Assembly (NCBI GenBank): GCA_026874595.1
Contig: CM049311.1
Span: 44,645,676-44,709,675 of the forward strand
Direction of reading: 5' to 3'
DNA: 64,000 bases
DNA from: Sipunculus nudus
Lineage: Eukaryota > Annelida > Sipuncula > Golfingiida > Sipunculidae
Shown here: one piece after another, positions 23,922-36,704 of the stretch
Layout of the letters: each line of letters opens with the position of its first letter
Position numbering within the stretch: the stretch's first letter is position 1
Notes under the pieces: generated by a model
The model's database searches: none
What the model was told of the DNA's origin: nothing
Seen by the model: only the letters and a program-made list of their open reading frames with translations
Position numbers and translations under genes: made by a program

Positions 23922-26900
23922 TCCTCTGTTACACCAAGTGTCAGCAGCTACCTTGTTTGCTATTCTTAACTCTCCCCTATGTTACACCAAGGGTCAGGAA
24001 CTATCTTTTTTGCCATTCTTAAACTCTCCCCTATGTTACACCAAGTGTCAGTAGCTTCTTAATTTCCCGTTCTTAAACTCTCCCCTATGTGACACCAAGT
24101 GTCAGCAGCTACCTAGTTCTCCCTTCTTAATTCTCCCCTATGAGACACCAAGTGTCAGCAGCTACCTTGTTTCCAGTTCTTAAACTCTCCCCTATGAGAC
24201 ACCAAGTGTCAATGCTACCTTGTTTGCCATTCTTAAACTCTCCCCTATGTGACATCAAGTGTCAACACTACCTTGTTTCCCATTCTTAAACTCTCCCCTA
24301 TGTGACATCAAGTGTCAACACTACCTTGTTCCCCATTCTTAAACTCTCCCCTATGTAACACCAAGTGTCAACACTACCTTGTTCCCCATTCTTAACTCTC
24401 CCCTATGTGACACCAAGTGTCAGCAGCTACCTTGTTTGCCATTCTTAAACTCTCCCCTATGTGACATCAAGTGTCAACACTACCTTGTTTCCCATTCTTA
24501 AACTCTCCCCAATGTGACACCAAGTGTCAACACTACCTTGTTCCCCATTCTTAACTCTCCCCTATGTGACACCAAGTGTCAGAAGCTACCTTGTTTGCCA
24601 TTCTTAAACTCTCCCCTATGTGACATCAAGTGTGAACACTACCTTGTTTCCCATTCTTAAACTCTCCCCTATGTGACACCAAGTGTCAACACTACCTTGT
24701 TCCCCATTCTTAACTCTCCCCTATGTGACACCAAGTGTCAACACTACCTTGTTCCCCATTCTTAACTCTCCTCTATGTGACACCAAGGGTCAACACTACC
24801 TTGTTCCCCATTCTTAACTCTCCCCAATGTGACACCAAGTGTCAGCAGTTACCTTGTTGGCCATTCTTAAACTCTCCCCAAGGTGACACCAAGTAACAGC
24901 AGCTACCTTGTTTGCCATTCTTAAACTCTCCCCAATGTGACACCAAGTGTCAGCAGCTACCTTGTTTGCCATTCTTAAACTCTCCCCAATGTGACACCAA
25001 GTGTCAGCAGCTACCTTGTTTGCCATTCTTAAACTCTCCCCAATGTGACACCAAGTGTCAGCAGCTACCTTTTTTGCCATTCTTAAACTCTCCCCAATGT
25101 GACACCAAGTGTCAGCAGCTACCTTGTTTGCCATTCTTAAACTCTCCCCAATGTGACACCAAGTGTCAGCAGCTACCTTGTTTGCCATTCTTTAACTCTC
25201 CCCTATGTGACATCAAGTGTCAACACTACCTTGTTTCCCATTCTTAAACTCTCCCCTATGTGACACCAAGTGTCAACACTACCTTGTTCCCCATTCTTAA
25301 CTCTCCCCTATGTGACATCAAGTGTCAACACTACCTTGTTTCCCATTCTTAAACTCTCCCCTATGTGACACCAAGTGTCAACACTACCTTGTTCCCCATT
25401 CTTAACTCTTCCCTATGTGACACCAAGTGTCAGCAGCTACCTTGTTCGCCATTCTTAAACTCTCCCCAAGGTGACACCAAGTAACAGCAGCTACCTTGTT
25501 TCCCATTCTTAAACTCTCCCCAATGTGACACCAAGTGTCAGCAGCTACCTTGTTTGCCATTCTTAAACTCTCCCCTATGCGACACCAAGTGTCAGCAGCT
25601 ACCTTGTTCCCCATTCTTAACTCTCCCCTATGTGACACCAAGTGTCAGAAGCTACCTTGTTTGCCATTCTTAAACTCTCCCCTATGTGACATCAAGTGTG
25701 AACACTACCTTGTTTCCCATTCTTAAACTCTCCCCTATGTGACACCAAGTGTCAACACTACCTTGTTCCCCATTCTTAACTCTCCCCTATGTGACACCAA
25801 GTGTCAACACTACCTTGTTCCCCATTCTTAACTCTCCTCTATGTGACACCAAGGGTCAACACTACCTTGTTCCCCATTCTTAACTCTCCCCAATGTGACA
25901 CCAAGTGTCAGCAGTTACCTTGTTGGCCATTCTTAAACTCTCCCCAAGGTGACACCAAGTAACAGCAGCTACCTTGTTTGCCATTCTTAAACTCTCCCCA
26001 ATGTGACACCAAGTGTCAGCAGCTACCTTGTTTGCCATTCTTAAACTCTCCCCAATGTGACACCAAGTGTCAGCAGCTACCTTGTTTGCCATTCTTAAAC
26101 TCTCCCCAATATGACACCAAGTGTCAGCAGCTACCTTTTTTGCCATTCTTAAACTCTCCCCAATGTGACACCAAGTGTCAGCAGCTACCTTGTTTGCCAT
26201 TCTTAAACTCTCCCCAATGTGACACCAAGTGTCAGCAGCTACCTTGTTTGCCATTCTTTAACTCTCCCCTATGTGACATCAAGTGTCAACACTACCTTGT
26301 TTCCCATTCTTAAACTCTCCCCTATGTGACACCAAGTGTCAACACTACCTTGTTCCCCATTCTTAACTCTCCCCTATGTGACATCAAGTGTCAACACTAC
26401 CTTGTTTCCCATTCTTAAACTCTCCCCTATGTGACACCAAGTGTCAACACTACCTTGTTCCCCATTCTTAACTCTTCCCTATGTGACACCAAGTGTCAGC
26501 AGCTACCTTGTTCGCCATTCTTAAACTCTCCCCAAGGTGACACCAAGTAACAGCAGCTACCTTGTTTCCCATTCTTAAACTCTCCCCAATGTGACACCAA
26601 GTGTCAGCAGCTACCTTGTTTGCCATTCTTAAACTCTCCCCTATGCGACACCAAGTGTCAGCAGCTACCTTGTTTGCCATTCTTAAACTCTCCCCAATGT
26701 GACACCAAGTGTCAGCAGCTATTTTGTTTGCCATTCTTAAACTCTCCCCAATGTGACACCAAGTGTCAGCAGCTACCTTGTTTGCCATTCTTAAACTCTC
26801 CCCAATGTGACACCAAGTGTCAGCAGCTACCTTGTTTCCCATTCTTAAACTCTCCCCAATGTGACACCAAGTGTCAGCAGCTACCTTGTTTCCCATTCCT
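23922..26900. repeat. 54-bp minisatellite, about 55 units
   Basis: The main unit is TGTGACACCAAGTGTCAGCA + GCTACCTTGTTTGCCATTCT + TAAACTCTCCCCAA (54 bp), with shorter 52-53 bp variants (CAACACTACC, CTTAACTCTCC). Each unit holds the dyad TGACAC-CAA-GTGTCA. A block of about 1066 bp is duplicated: 24814-25247 recurs at 25880-26313 with almost no change. Because 54 is 18 codons, stretches are open on both strands (WCHIGESLRMANKVAADT on minus), but the units lie in an intron, the exon frame stops at once after the donor, and mixed unit lengths break the frame. The right end touches the donor of the 26904-27179 exon. Confidence 0.92.
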
Positions 26901-26903
26901 CAC

Positions 26904-27179
26904 CTGCGGGAGCTAGGAGAAACTGTGGTACTAGTAGTGGATGTGGTTCCCAGGGTATGTCCTGTTGAGACAGAGGCCATGGAACTTTTTGCAACAGATG
27001 CTGGCCGGTCTCCACTCCGGCCTGGTTCCTCCCTATCCATGAGACGCCTACGTGAGAAGGAGGTGGTCATGGAGGATAAAGGATTGACAGAAAAGAGTGA
27101 GGAGGATGATGGAGTTAGAGTACTGGAGGATTTGTTGTTGTTCAAGATGGAAGTGTAGCGTGTGTAGAAGTCGTTGAAC
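26904..27179 (-). CDS. PPP1R12A: PPP1R12 exon (Ser/Thr-rich linker, 92 codons)
   Basis: Begins FNDFYTRYTSILNNN and runs through runs of Ser and Thr (STLTPSSSSLFS), the basic patch FSRRRLMDREEP and a second Thr/Ser tract to SPSSRR. The acceptor has a clear pyrimidine tract (TTCTTTCTCTCTC) and ends TTTCTAG; the donor is CGCAG|GTGAGG. The exon is 276 nt; its final AG joins the G of the next exon to make Arg. Low-complexity Ser/Thr sequence just before the inhibitory region is typical of MYPT proteins, where it is disordered and heavily phosphorylated. The intron sequence directly after the donor is already a unit of the 54-bp minisatellite that fills the following 3 kb. Codon use is GC-richer than the surroundings, as expected for an exon. 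Confidence 0.82.
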
Positions 27180-29270
27180 CTAGAAACGCGTGCAAGTAAG
27201 ACACGCCAAAAGAGAGAGAAAGAACAAATACATGCGCTATGCTTAGTTGAATCAGTATACAGGCACCAAGAACTGGCTGGATTGATTTGACATGTTGCCA
27301 GTTTAATGATGATTCAGTCAATCTGTGAGATCTGGCATTTCATTTGTTGTATTTGTAACCAAATTGCCAACAATTTCAGGGGTTTCATTATTTTTCCATA
27401 TTTTTCAAATTTTGCAATCCCTGTAAATTTTTTTTACATGAAGTTATTTTGAAAGCAAAATTTCTACAATTATTTTAATATGTTTACTGACAAGGATGTT
27501 AAGGTATACCACCTCTGTCTCACACTGACACCGCAGTTTGTATATGACTATCATTGTTCATATTACATGATATGACCTCGCGCAACATACATATAGACCA
27601 ATTCATTTCTTTAGACACAAAGAATCATCAAAATATATGAAATGTTCACTAGTTCCATATAAATGTCAAGTGACTTAGTAACTCATTAGAGTTAGAACTT
27701 GTCCCATGCATGTGCAGGATACTGTGGTTGGGTTTATATTCGCGAGGCTGATATTTCGCAATTTCTTCAGTTTAGACGTTTCGCATGGGTTTCATTTTCA
27801 TGATAACAAAAGAAACTATAAAATCTAATTGCAGTAGTATTTGTATTGATTTTAAAGTTAAAATGAATCCTACAATATCTCACTCATTTCTGGTTCAGTC
27901 AGTAATTAATGACTTGTATCACAGTGGATATAGCCTCTGTGAGTACAGCAAGTTTTACAATAATTACCGGTAATACTTGGATGTATGGGCCAGTTTGGAA
28001 ATCATGCACAGGTTAGGTTGATGTAAAGGTTGTTTCCAGAGGTCATCTTATTTGATGGGACATCTTTTCCCACCTGAGGGTTACATATTTGCGATTATTT
28101 CCCATTTGCAAATATTGCAAAATTAAAAATCTCCCAAATAAATAGGAAACCACAGTATTTCATGTGTGAGGATATGGCAAATTCTATTGAAATGAAAACC
28201 GCTGTTTTATTATTTAAATATACAGAAATTGTTCTTGATTATTATAAAATGTAACTTCAATTACTATTTCGCTCCGAAACACAGTAAACATTTACATCAT
28301 TTCATACTTTGATGAACTCTTTCATATGTTTGTGTTTAGTATGGAATAGTGGTAACACAACTTAAACTATCATCTTATTTAAGCCTGGTTGAGTGTAGTT
28401 ACCTTTAGGATTTGGTGACCATCAGTGGCAGCAGTTTCTTATCATATACATTTTTAACAAGCTATAGGTCTGTAATGGGAATTCTTGTGTATTGTTTACT
28501 ATATGATAGTCATATAAAAACTGAAAAATTCTTGTTCATTTTGCTATGACTAGAGGCAAAATGTTTAGGCTAACTTGTTACGAGCCTTTGCTTTCCCATA
28601 TTAATATACAGCAAATTTGTATCCAAGCCTCTTTCCAATAGTTAACTGCCAATTATTTTCATGGAAATGCCATAAACTTGTCTTTGACCATCTTGGCTAT
28701 GACCATCTTTTGTCAAGTATAGGCGAATCAGTGGTACTGCAGGTGTATTGTACTGGCATTGCAGTGAAACAGGTCTGTGACCCGGATGAATCCTGTCAGC
28801 ACATTTTTGCTCATTCATAAACCTTATGCAAATAACGGAATGTGTTTACTATGGGACTGATTTGACAATTTCTGCATTCAAGGTACCCCATCCAGGCTTT
28901 TCCTCCAACACAAAAACATGGATATGAGTCACTTGTATGAGAAGTTTTAGTTTTACAGTTGCAAGTGGGAGACTTAGAATCTCTAGTTGTATGCTGAAGC
29001 ATCTTTATATAATTGTTAATTGAATGAACAAAACCGCATGCCCAAATTTGAAAGCTTTCTCATGACTGTGCATGGGGACCACCATTTGCAATATTGAAAA
29101 AAAATCTAATTATAATATGCTCAATGAATCCTCATATTTCTATTAATTTCGTGGCCATTCATCTCAAAACACATAAAGGAAATTGAAGTAAAAATATAAT
29201 AAAATTTATTCAATGTTATAATTTTGTGTTGTTTAATTCATAATTTTGAGAATAATTTACAGTTTATAAC
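27180..29270. other. PPP1R12 intron sequence, no repeats seen
   Basis: About 2.1 kb with no element ends, arrays or convincing exons. The first 50 bases form the pyrimidine tract and acceptor of the 26904-27179 exon on the minus strand. This is the longest plain stretch in the window. Confidence 0.5.
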
Positions 29271-30375
29271 TAGACATTTCTTGGCACCGCAGGTGCCAGA
29301 GTATCCCCAGACATAGTAGCCCCCCCCCCCCCCTTTAAGAATAGGCCCCCATTTTTAGCAGCATATACTGACACTTGGCAAGCAATTATTGTTTCTTCCA
29401 TCTATCAATCCACAATCTTTTTGAAGATGTTGGTCCTGTTACCTTGACCTTTGACCTCATGACCCCAAAATCAATTCAGGTCTTGCTTTTCCAATGGGAC
29501 ATATACAAGTCAAGTTTGAAATCTATACATCAATAAAAGCAGGAATTATCATCCAGAAACTAATTTTTGGACAGATTGCTCCTGTGACCTTCACCTTTGA
29601 CCTTGTGACCTCTAAATTGATAGGGTTCTTCCTCTCTTGGCAGGTGAACTATATGTGCAAGATGAAAGATCTGAGATGAAATGTTTGGCTGAAAATGCAT
29701 CCACATCTTTTTAAATTGTGTCCTGTGACCTTGACCTTTGACCTCATGACCCTAGAACCTATAGGGTTCTTACTTTAGTGGTGGGCCATACATAAGACAT
29801 GTTTGAAATCCATATGGCTATCAACACTGGAGATACAAATATGGACACATTAAAGGTCCAGGCCACTCTCATGATAAAGGTCATGACCCAAATGTAAATA
29901 GACCTCATCCCATAACCCATATCTCTACATGTGCATAATATGAAAGAAATCTGTCCATTAGTTTTTGACTTATAATGCTTACAGTACTGTCAAGTGGCAA
30001 TTATGGGGGTATTAAAAGGCGTAAAAACAAGAAAAGGATAATAGGTGGGGCCACCAGTTTCTGGTATATCGCAAGGTTATCCAAGATCTTCGGTCACCTT
30101 GATTTTTGGACTAGTCCATGCAAGCTTACTTGAGATATTAAAGAATTTGTGTTATTTTCAGCAAAAATGGACCTATTCAAGGTCAAGGTCACTCTCCTAG
30201 CATAGGTCATGACCCCATTTTAAATAGGCTTCGTCCCCTTACCTATATCTATACAAATGTAAAGTTTGAAAAAGATCAGTAAAATATTTTTTGAGTTATC
30301 CCGCTCACAAGGTTTTTCTGCGGCGGCGGCACCGTCGTGAAACCATAGTATCCCTTCTTTGTCTGGGGATACAAT
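29271..30375 (+). mobile_element. Family E element, short complete copy (1.1 kb)
   Basis: 5' TAGACATTTCT, then the hairpin TGGCACC-GCA-GGTGCCA, then the offset repeat GTATCCCCAGACA and a C run. The 3' end has a GGC tract (CGGCGGCGGCACCG), then AGTATCCCTTC and TTTGTCTGGGGATACAAT, where the inverse of GTATCCCCAGACA stands at the terminus. The core consists of monomers rich in TGACCTTGACCTTTGACCT and one GGTGGGGCCACC box (30045-30056). Same ends as 37532-40493. Non-coding. Confidence 0.75.
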
Positions 30376-31398
30376 TAAGAATGCCATATTACAGAATAGC
30401 GGTAATACAGTCAAATGATGAGCATATTTAAGCTCATTTGAGCCAGTTTGTTTTTTGGATGTGTAACCAATCATGCCATCTGGTGGACAAGCATGAAACA
30501 AATTACTAGAAACACGGCTGTGTCAAGTGAATGCCTGAGGACGGGATGTAGTATATTCATGCATTTTAATGTAACTAAGATCAGTTTCTTCAATGATTTT
30601 AGGACTAATGTTACTCCGAGTACGGCAGCATATCCGCTACTGGTGATCTCATTAAACTAACAGAAAAATATAAATGTTTAATACTCACTCCTTATGACCG
30701 CTTAAGTGTTTCAGTGCCTTGATATCTTTAATAAATGTTATACCTCTAATATGGTGACAATAAAAATCATCAGGAGCAATATTTCTATATTTCCTCCATT
30801 ATCAAGACCTTAAGAAAATTCATAATTTTTGGGAAGTTGCCCAAATGGAATAAATACTGTAATCCCTGTGACTATTAAAACAGTCATATCATATAATGAC
30901 TGAAAATGATGGACTGCCATTGCATGGAACACAAACTAACAAACAACAGATACTAATCAGAGGATTTCATTTTGTACTAATCCACCTGTTGGAATCATAT
31001 ATATTACTTCCACCTTGGTTTCCTTGGTTTTTATTTGAGTTTTTACATGAAAGACTAGAATGCCTATAGATTCTGATGCAAATTATTTATCCTGTATTTT
31101 CCACAAACAGTGCACATTTTTAAAGGGTCAAACACCCTTTTTAGCAACTTTAAAAAAAAAATAAATTTGCAATAAACAATTTTAAAACATAAAGTTTAAG
31201 CTATTTTAGCATATACTGAGTCAATTTCTGATAAATGACATTCAAATTATTTATTCAAAATAAGATCAGGTTTTCAGGAAACTAACTGCATTTTCAAAAT
31301 GCAAGCCTTTGTTACATTTTAAATGTACAGATATGCAAAGGACTGGTTTTGGTGTGCAAAATTTGAATAACATTGTGCTATGTTTGAGCAGCAAATTT
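30376..31398. other. Intron sequence without recognised repeats
   Basis: No element ends and no exon seen. It is AT-rich. Confidence 0.4.
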
Positions 31399-32218
31399 CA
31401 ACATGGAACCCATTGGTCATGGTGCTCAGCTAAAATTGTCTAGGAGAGCCGAGTAGAGCATTGTTTATCTGAACACCATATATCTTAAATACTATTTATC
31501 CGAAATTGAAAACTGAGAACTGAAAATTTGATCTTGATTTTCAATATCCGAACTATGAAACCAGAGACCCATGGGTCACAGCGCTCAGCTATTATTTATG
31601 ATCATAAAATATGAATAGGAAGAAGGGGTAGACAAATGTTGGTTGTGTGAGGTAATATAAGCTGATTTATGTTATGTAATGATTTTGATAAAATCCTTGG
31701 AGAGGAAAGAGGACTGATGTCATTTATATTATTAACATTTGGAAAGGAGTGCTACTGACACACAAGTTTTGACTTGGCCTTATAACTTTCTCTACATTGC
31801 AGCAGAAGTATTTGAAAAAAAAGTGTCCACTATAAGTCATGTTAATTATCATGCTTTTTACAAAGGAGTTAACTGTAATTCAATAAATACAGGTTACCCA
31901 TACCCATGAGTAGCACTTGCACAAATGGTATGAGAGTTTAACTATTTATTAACAAATGACCCGGGGGTCATGATGCTCAGCAGACTAGGAAGACATTAAC
32001 AAAAGGAATTTTAACATCTAAGTGCCAAATTCAATAAGTCGTATCCCAATTCAACAGAAGCACACCTCAGAGGATATGGGAAACGAGACCTCATTTCAGG
32101 TTTCCAAGGAGATTTTACATGGACCTCCCAGGATGTCAAGATAGAAGATTCTAGGAGTAACAGTTATGACTTGTGCCCTGTTAACTGATGACTGCATCTT
32201 TAAAGGTCTTAAAAAATA
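31399..32218 (+). repeat. Three family A 5' starts in series
   Basis: GAACCCATTGGTCATGG at 31403, GAGACCCATGGGTCAC at 31564 and GACCCGGGGGTCATGATGC at 31959, each followed by CTCAG and similar DNA. The 31564 start matches 60500 and 61699 downstream (ATTATTTATGATCATAAAAT). An A-type core unit (32060-32205) follows the third. None shows its own 3' end. Confidence 0.55.
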
Positions 32219-33446
32219 ACAAGGCCTACAGGCTTAATGCGAACCTTTGCATTGGGAAATACACCAGGTATAATGCTTCAATGCTGGACCATTACTTTTC
32301 ATGTTTATGAACAATTCAATTACTAAACATTTTGAATAAGAAACAATTACACAAACATCACCCCTGAAATTCTGGCATGGGTGCACACAACACAAAAACG
32401 ATTGTAGCTTGCACCACGAGCCTTCTATACTTCGAAGCTATCAGAGATATACACATATGCCCATTTTCAGACTGATATATCAAACCCCTCCTGAGAAATA
32501 AGCAGGGACACACATTGTGCAAAAATTATTGTAGGTGGCACCACTAGTCTTGTATACGACAAAGCTATTTGATAGGTATAAATATGCCCAATTTCAGGCT
32601 GATATATCAAATTCCTCTGTAGAAATAAGCTGGCACATACACTGTGCAAAAGTGAATGTACATGGCACCACCTGTCTTGTAAATGAGAATACCGTCAAAG
32701 ACACATAGACAGGTCAAAATATCAGTCCAATTCATCAAACTTCCCCAGAGTTTGATGCACTGGACTGACAAGGCTCAGGTGAGTAAGGCAGTTGCCCCCG
32801 AGTGACCTGTGACAAATTGCTGCCTCAAGCTACTGCACTGAGTGAGCTCTTGACCTGCACCTGGCTAGACTGAGTGAACTTTTGACCTGTACCTGGCTGC
32901 ACTGAGTGAACTCTTGACCTGTTGCATAATCTGACACAGTTGGCAGTCTGCCAAAGCTATAAATAGATTCAGGCTGAACTTTGGTGCCAAATATGATGCA
33001 GTGAGCAGTCTGCCAAAGCTATAAACAGAATGCAGCTACTGCACTGAGTGAACTCTTGACCTATACCTGGCTGCTTTTCTTCCAATCCTGGCACTGTGCC
33101 AAAACTATTTATAGAACTGACACCATCTTGGCTAATGGCCAACATCAAGGCGCTGGCAATCTGCCAGTGGTAAACCAAGTGCTGCCATCTGATCACAAAA
33201 GTGGTCCCTACTTGAAATAACTTTCAAATTTATTTTCCCAATACAAAATGCTTTTCAGCTGACTTTTTCTAAACAAGGCCTACAGGCCTAATACGAACCT
33301 ATGCATTGGGAAATACACCAGGTATAATGCTTCAATGCTGGACCATTACTTCTCATGTATATGAACAATGCAGGTACTAAACATTTTGAATGAGAAACAT
33401 TTACACAAACATCACTGCTGAAATTCTAGCATGGGTGCACACAACA
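32219..33446 (+). mobile_element. Two family B 5' starts around a duplicated block
   Basis: B starts at 32219 (ACAAGGCCTACAGGCTTAAT) and again at 33273 (ACAAGGCCTACAGGCCTAAT). The first is followed by the block shared with 13668-14385 (32400-33262). The second lasts about 170 bp before a family A start at 33447. No B 3' end nearby. Confidence 0.5.
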
Positions 33447-34862
33447 CAACGAGGGACCCATGGGCCTCGATGCTCAGCTGAATTTGTCTTTAAGGATATT
33501 TTAAAGAGATTTTTCATAATGACAGTCCTGTGTCCTTAACAAATGACCTTGTGACCAAAAAATCTTAGAACTCAATATCCTTGAACTTGCAGCATCAGGA
33601 TTATTGTAACAATCTTTTCAAAAGTGACCTTGACCTCTGACCAGATAACCTAAAATTCTACAGGTTTCCTCACTTTGGGCAAGTAAGCCATGTGTGAATG
33701 TTGGAAAGTTCAGGATGAAAAGTTTGATTTACAGTGCATCCACAATCTTTTTAAAGATGTGGCTTCTGTGAACTTCAACTTAGATCGCTGGACCCTGCAA
33801 AATCAAAATGAATTTACTAATGTGGTTAGTCATTATTAAATCAAGTCTGAAGATAGTCTGTCTATCCAAAGCAGAATTATCACCCATAAACTAATTTGTT
33901 TCTTTAAAAGTGCTACATTTACACAACATCTGCATCTTCTGGATTACTCCTTGAATTACATTTCATGGAAAGTTTTATATTTGAGTGGAAACAGCATTAC
34001 AATTAAGGATATACAGTGCATAACACTTGGTGGGGGGTGGGGGGGGGGGAGGGGGGGGGGAGGTTGATATGAGAATAACTATACACCTGTCACAGCAGGG
34101 GATCTCCCCTAGTGGAAAGTTCAGGATGAAAAGTTTGATTTACAGTGCATCCACAATCTGTAACAAATCAGGAACCCTGGCATAGCTGACTTCCAGTGAC
34201 CAGGAGTGAGTAGTCTGTATCTGGACAAAGAAAAATTTGCCTCAAGAAAAAATTCAATAACTAGCCTTATTTTCAAGCTTTTACTTTCAAATTCCAGATT
34301 TAAACAAATGGTATGTTCACATGCTGTGAAAGTTAAATCAACAGTACTCACAGGAAAAGAATGTGCCATGTTCAAAGTTGGGCAAAATTTAAGGTACTGA
34401 TTTTATTTTTATGTTAATAACTGAAAAAAAATTTACAAAATTCAGATCTAATTTTCGGTATACAACTGAATCTTAATTAAAAAAAGTTATATACAATATG
34501 TTCAAGCCCATAACGTACAGAAATTACTCTTTACAGTCTTAATTCTGGCATGTATATAGTAAATATAAAGAAGAATACTCCTGGTCAAAATTAAGAAAAA
34601 AAGATATGTGGTTTTAAAATTAGGCAGTCATGAAGTGTGATAATAGGTTTTTCCTTAATTTATCAAAGGAACGAAGTAGCAGTGACCCAGTTTTCGGTTT
34701 GGTAGGAGATCTTGAGGACATCTAACAGTATGCTGAATTTTGGATTTGTAGGTCTAACAGTTTCAAGACTTGCAATACTAACAGACGGACAGGCCGACGG
34801 ACGGACAGACGGACAATGGACCATGACTATAGCTCAGATGACTTACAGTCAGCTGAGCTAAT
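33447..34862 (+). mobile_element. Family A element (1.4 kb)
   Basis: 5' GAGGGACCCATGGGCC then TGCTCAGCTGA. It has the A-type G run at about 34031-34061, an ACGG tract (34787-34813) and the 3' stem TAGCTCAGATGACT / AGTCAGCTGAGCTA. The 5' third matches 5529-5700, the 3' half matches 8552-10466. Confidence 0.65.
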
Positions 34863-35538
34863 AATTCCTTTTCCAATAATTTTTTCTTAAAGTTGTTATT
34901 ATAAACCAATAAAAATTTATTCAATTATTGTTTATTGTTTTATTTTTTTGCCAAAACAACTACTAGAGAAGGGGCTGTTTGACACCTAAAGCCAGCTGTG
35001 GCTGGCCACCCAGTATGCCCCGCTTACTTGGTGCATCATTGGCTTGAAAGGTCAACAAGAGTGACATATAGGTGACTGAAGAGAGGCTTCAGTAGCCTAG
35101 GTATGACATGATCTCATAAAAACTTTAATAAAAGCAACAGTATTTGGTCAATTTCTTTCAACATTCAAAACTAACAAGCTGAAATCCTTATGTGCATGAT
35201 ATGAAAATTATATCATCAGTGCTTACAGGAAACAAACTTGCCTTGGGCAAAATTTAAAATACTGATTTTATATTTAGGCTACTAACTTATAAAATTTAAA
35301 ATATTCTGACTTTATTTTGGGTATACAATTGAATTGAAAGAACAAAGTCATAGTGACTCAATTTTCAGTATGGTAGGAGATTTTGGGGACATCTAACTGT
35401 ATGCCGAATTTTGGATTTGTAGGTCCAAAGGTTTCAAAACGTGCCAGTTTAAGGGACAGATGTACAGACAGATGGATAGCCGAAGGACAAAGGATCATTG
35501 CCATAGCTCAGTTGACTATAGGTCAACTGAGCTAAAAA
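34863..35538 (+). mobile_element. Family A variant, 3' part
   Basis: Begins with a block (CAATAAAAATTTATTCAATT, AGCCAGCTGTGGCTGGCC) that recurs at 62700-62960. It ends CATAGCTCAGTTGACTATA then GGTCAACTGAGCTAAAAA, a fully paired version of the A stem (GCTCAGTTGAC / GTCAACTGAGC). Confidence 0.6.
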
Positions 35539-36704
35539 CATGTACTTTTGTGCATACTAAAGAATTTATAATAATTACAACAATAATAATGCATGAAATA
35601 CTAATTTTTGCAAATTAGTGCTGCCGTTTTCATCATGGTATCTACACATTTGGACTCCTTGGATCCAGCAGGGTTGTTTGACCCACTGAACACCCTACCT
35701 ACTGCCTATGCAGGCAAGACTTCAAGAACTTAAAAACAGTTGAAGGATTATACAAACAGTGGAACCCTGTGGAGCTGTGATGGCTACAAAAGAAGCTCTG
35801 CTAACAGCTGGTCTGACAACTGGCCCGATGGCCTGATCAGAAGACCATGGACAAACTCAATTTTTTATCAATAAATAAAATGTATTGATTGAGTAATTAT
35901 ATGTAATTCTGAAATATACCTTGACAATTACTACTTTTAAAGTTGAAGGGAAGGTGAAGAGTTGCTTTGGTGTTGTTTGCCTGATTAACTTGATTTGTAA
36001 TGATATATATTTATGAACTGCTTGGATGCATTCACTTTTTACTGCTCCATAAACAAAACAAAACATTGTCAGTAAATCTCATTCTGGACACTGTAATTAG
36101 ATTAAGCATAAAAGGATTTGTACATTCACGCAATCTGTATTATAAAGAACATTGGAAAAGCGGTCTCAGAGACTGACCAACACAGGTATTCTCGTAACAT
36201 AGTAGCAGAAATAATGTGCATTGTTCCAATACGGGATATCGCTTATGCAGCTTCTCGTGTAGATGTAGGAGAAAAACGACCAGCTTGCGCAGCCGGAGGC
36301 TTGTTTGTGCAGGCAAGTGTGATTCAGCCGGACACTCAGTAACACGGATGAAACTGACAGTCCTCACTTTGTCAGCTTATACGCGCTATGGAATCCCTAA
36401 AATTAATATGATCATTGAATAAATACGAGGTTACAATTGTTTTGTACCATAATGTATCATAATTCAAGGAAACTTGCAAAATATGATGTTTATCTATGAC
36501 TAAAGACCCTCTCTACGTTTCCTCTAAATCATCCGCTACAAGGCAGCTGAATCAAAATCAAATTCTAAAGCAAACCGTGCCAAATGCAGAATTTTCTTAT
36601 GTAATTAATATTCTGTATTATGGTTTAACATGGCAAAATAAATATGATGAATAATCAGTTTAAGGATGATCGGCAATTAAAAACACAATGTCCTGTGCCC
36701 AATG
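35539..36704. other. Intron sequence, possibly outer edge of inverted repeat
   Basis: No repeat ends or exons. The short motif CCAATACGGGATAT (about 36227) recurs inverted near 43590, so homology with the right arm of the inverted repeat may extend weakly to here. Confidence 0.4.

Noticed and set aside
24814-26896. Long repetitive ORFs on both strands in the 54-bp array
   Set aside because: 54 bp is 18 codons, so any stop-free unit stays open. The array lies in an intron, unit lengths vary, and both strands are equally open. Not a repeat protein.
36118-36422. Overlapping short ORFs on both strands near the inverted repeat
   Set aside because: No domain, no consistent splice signals, and three frames equally open.
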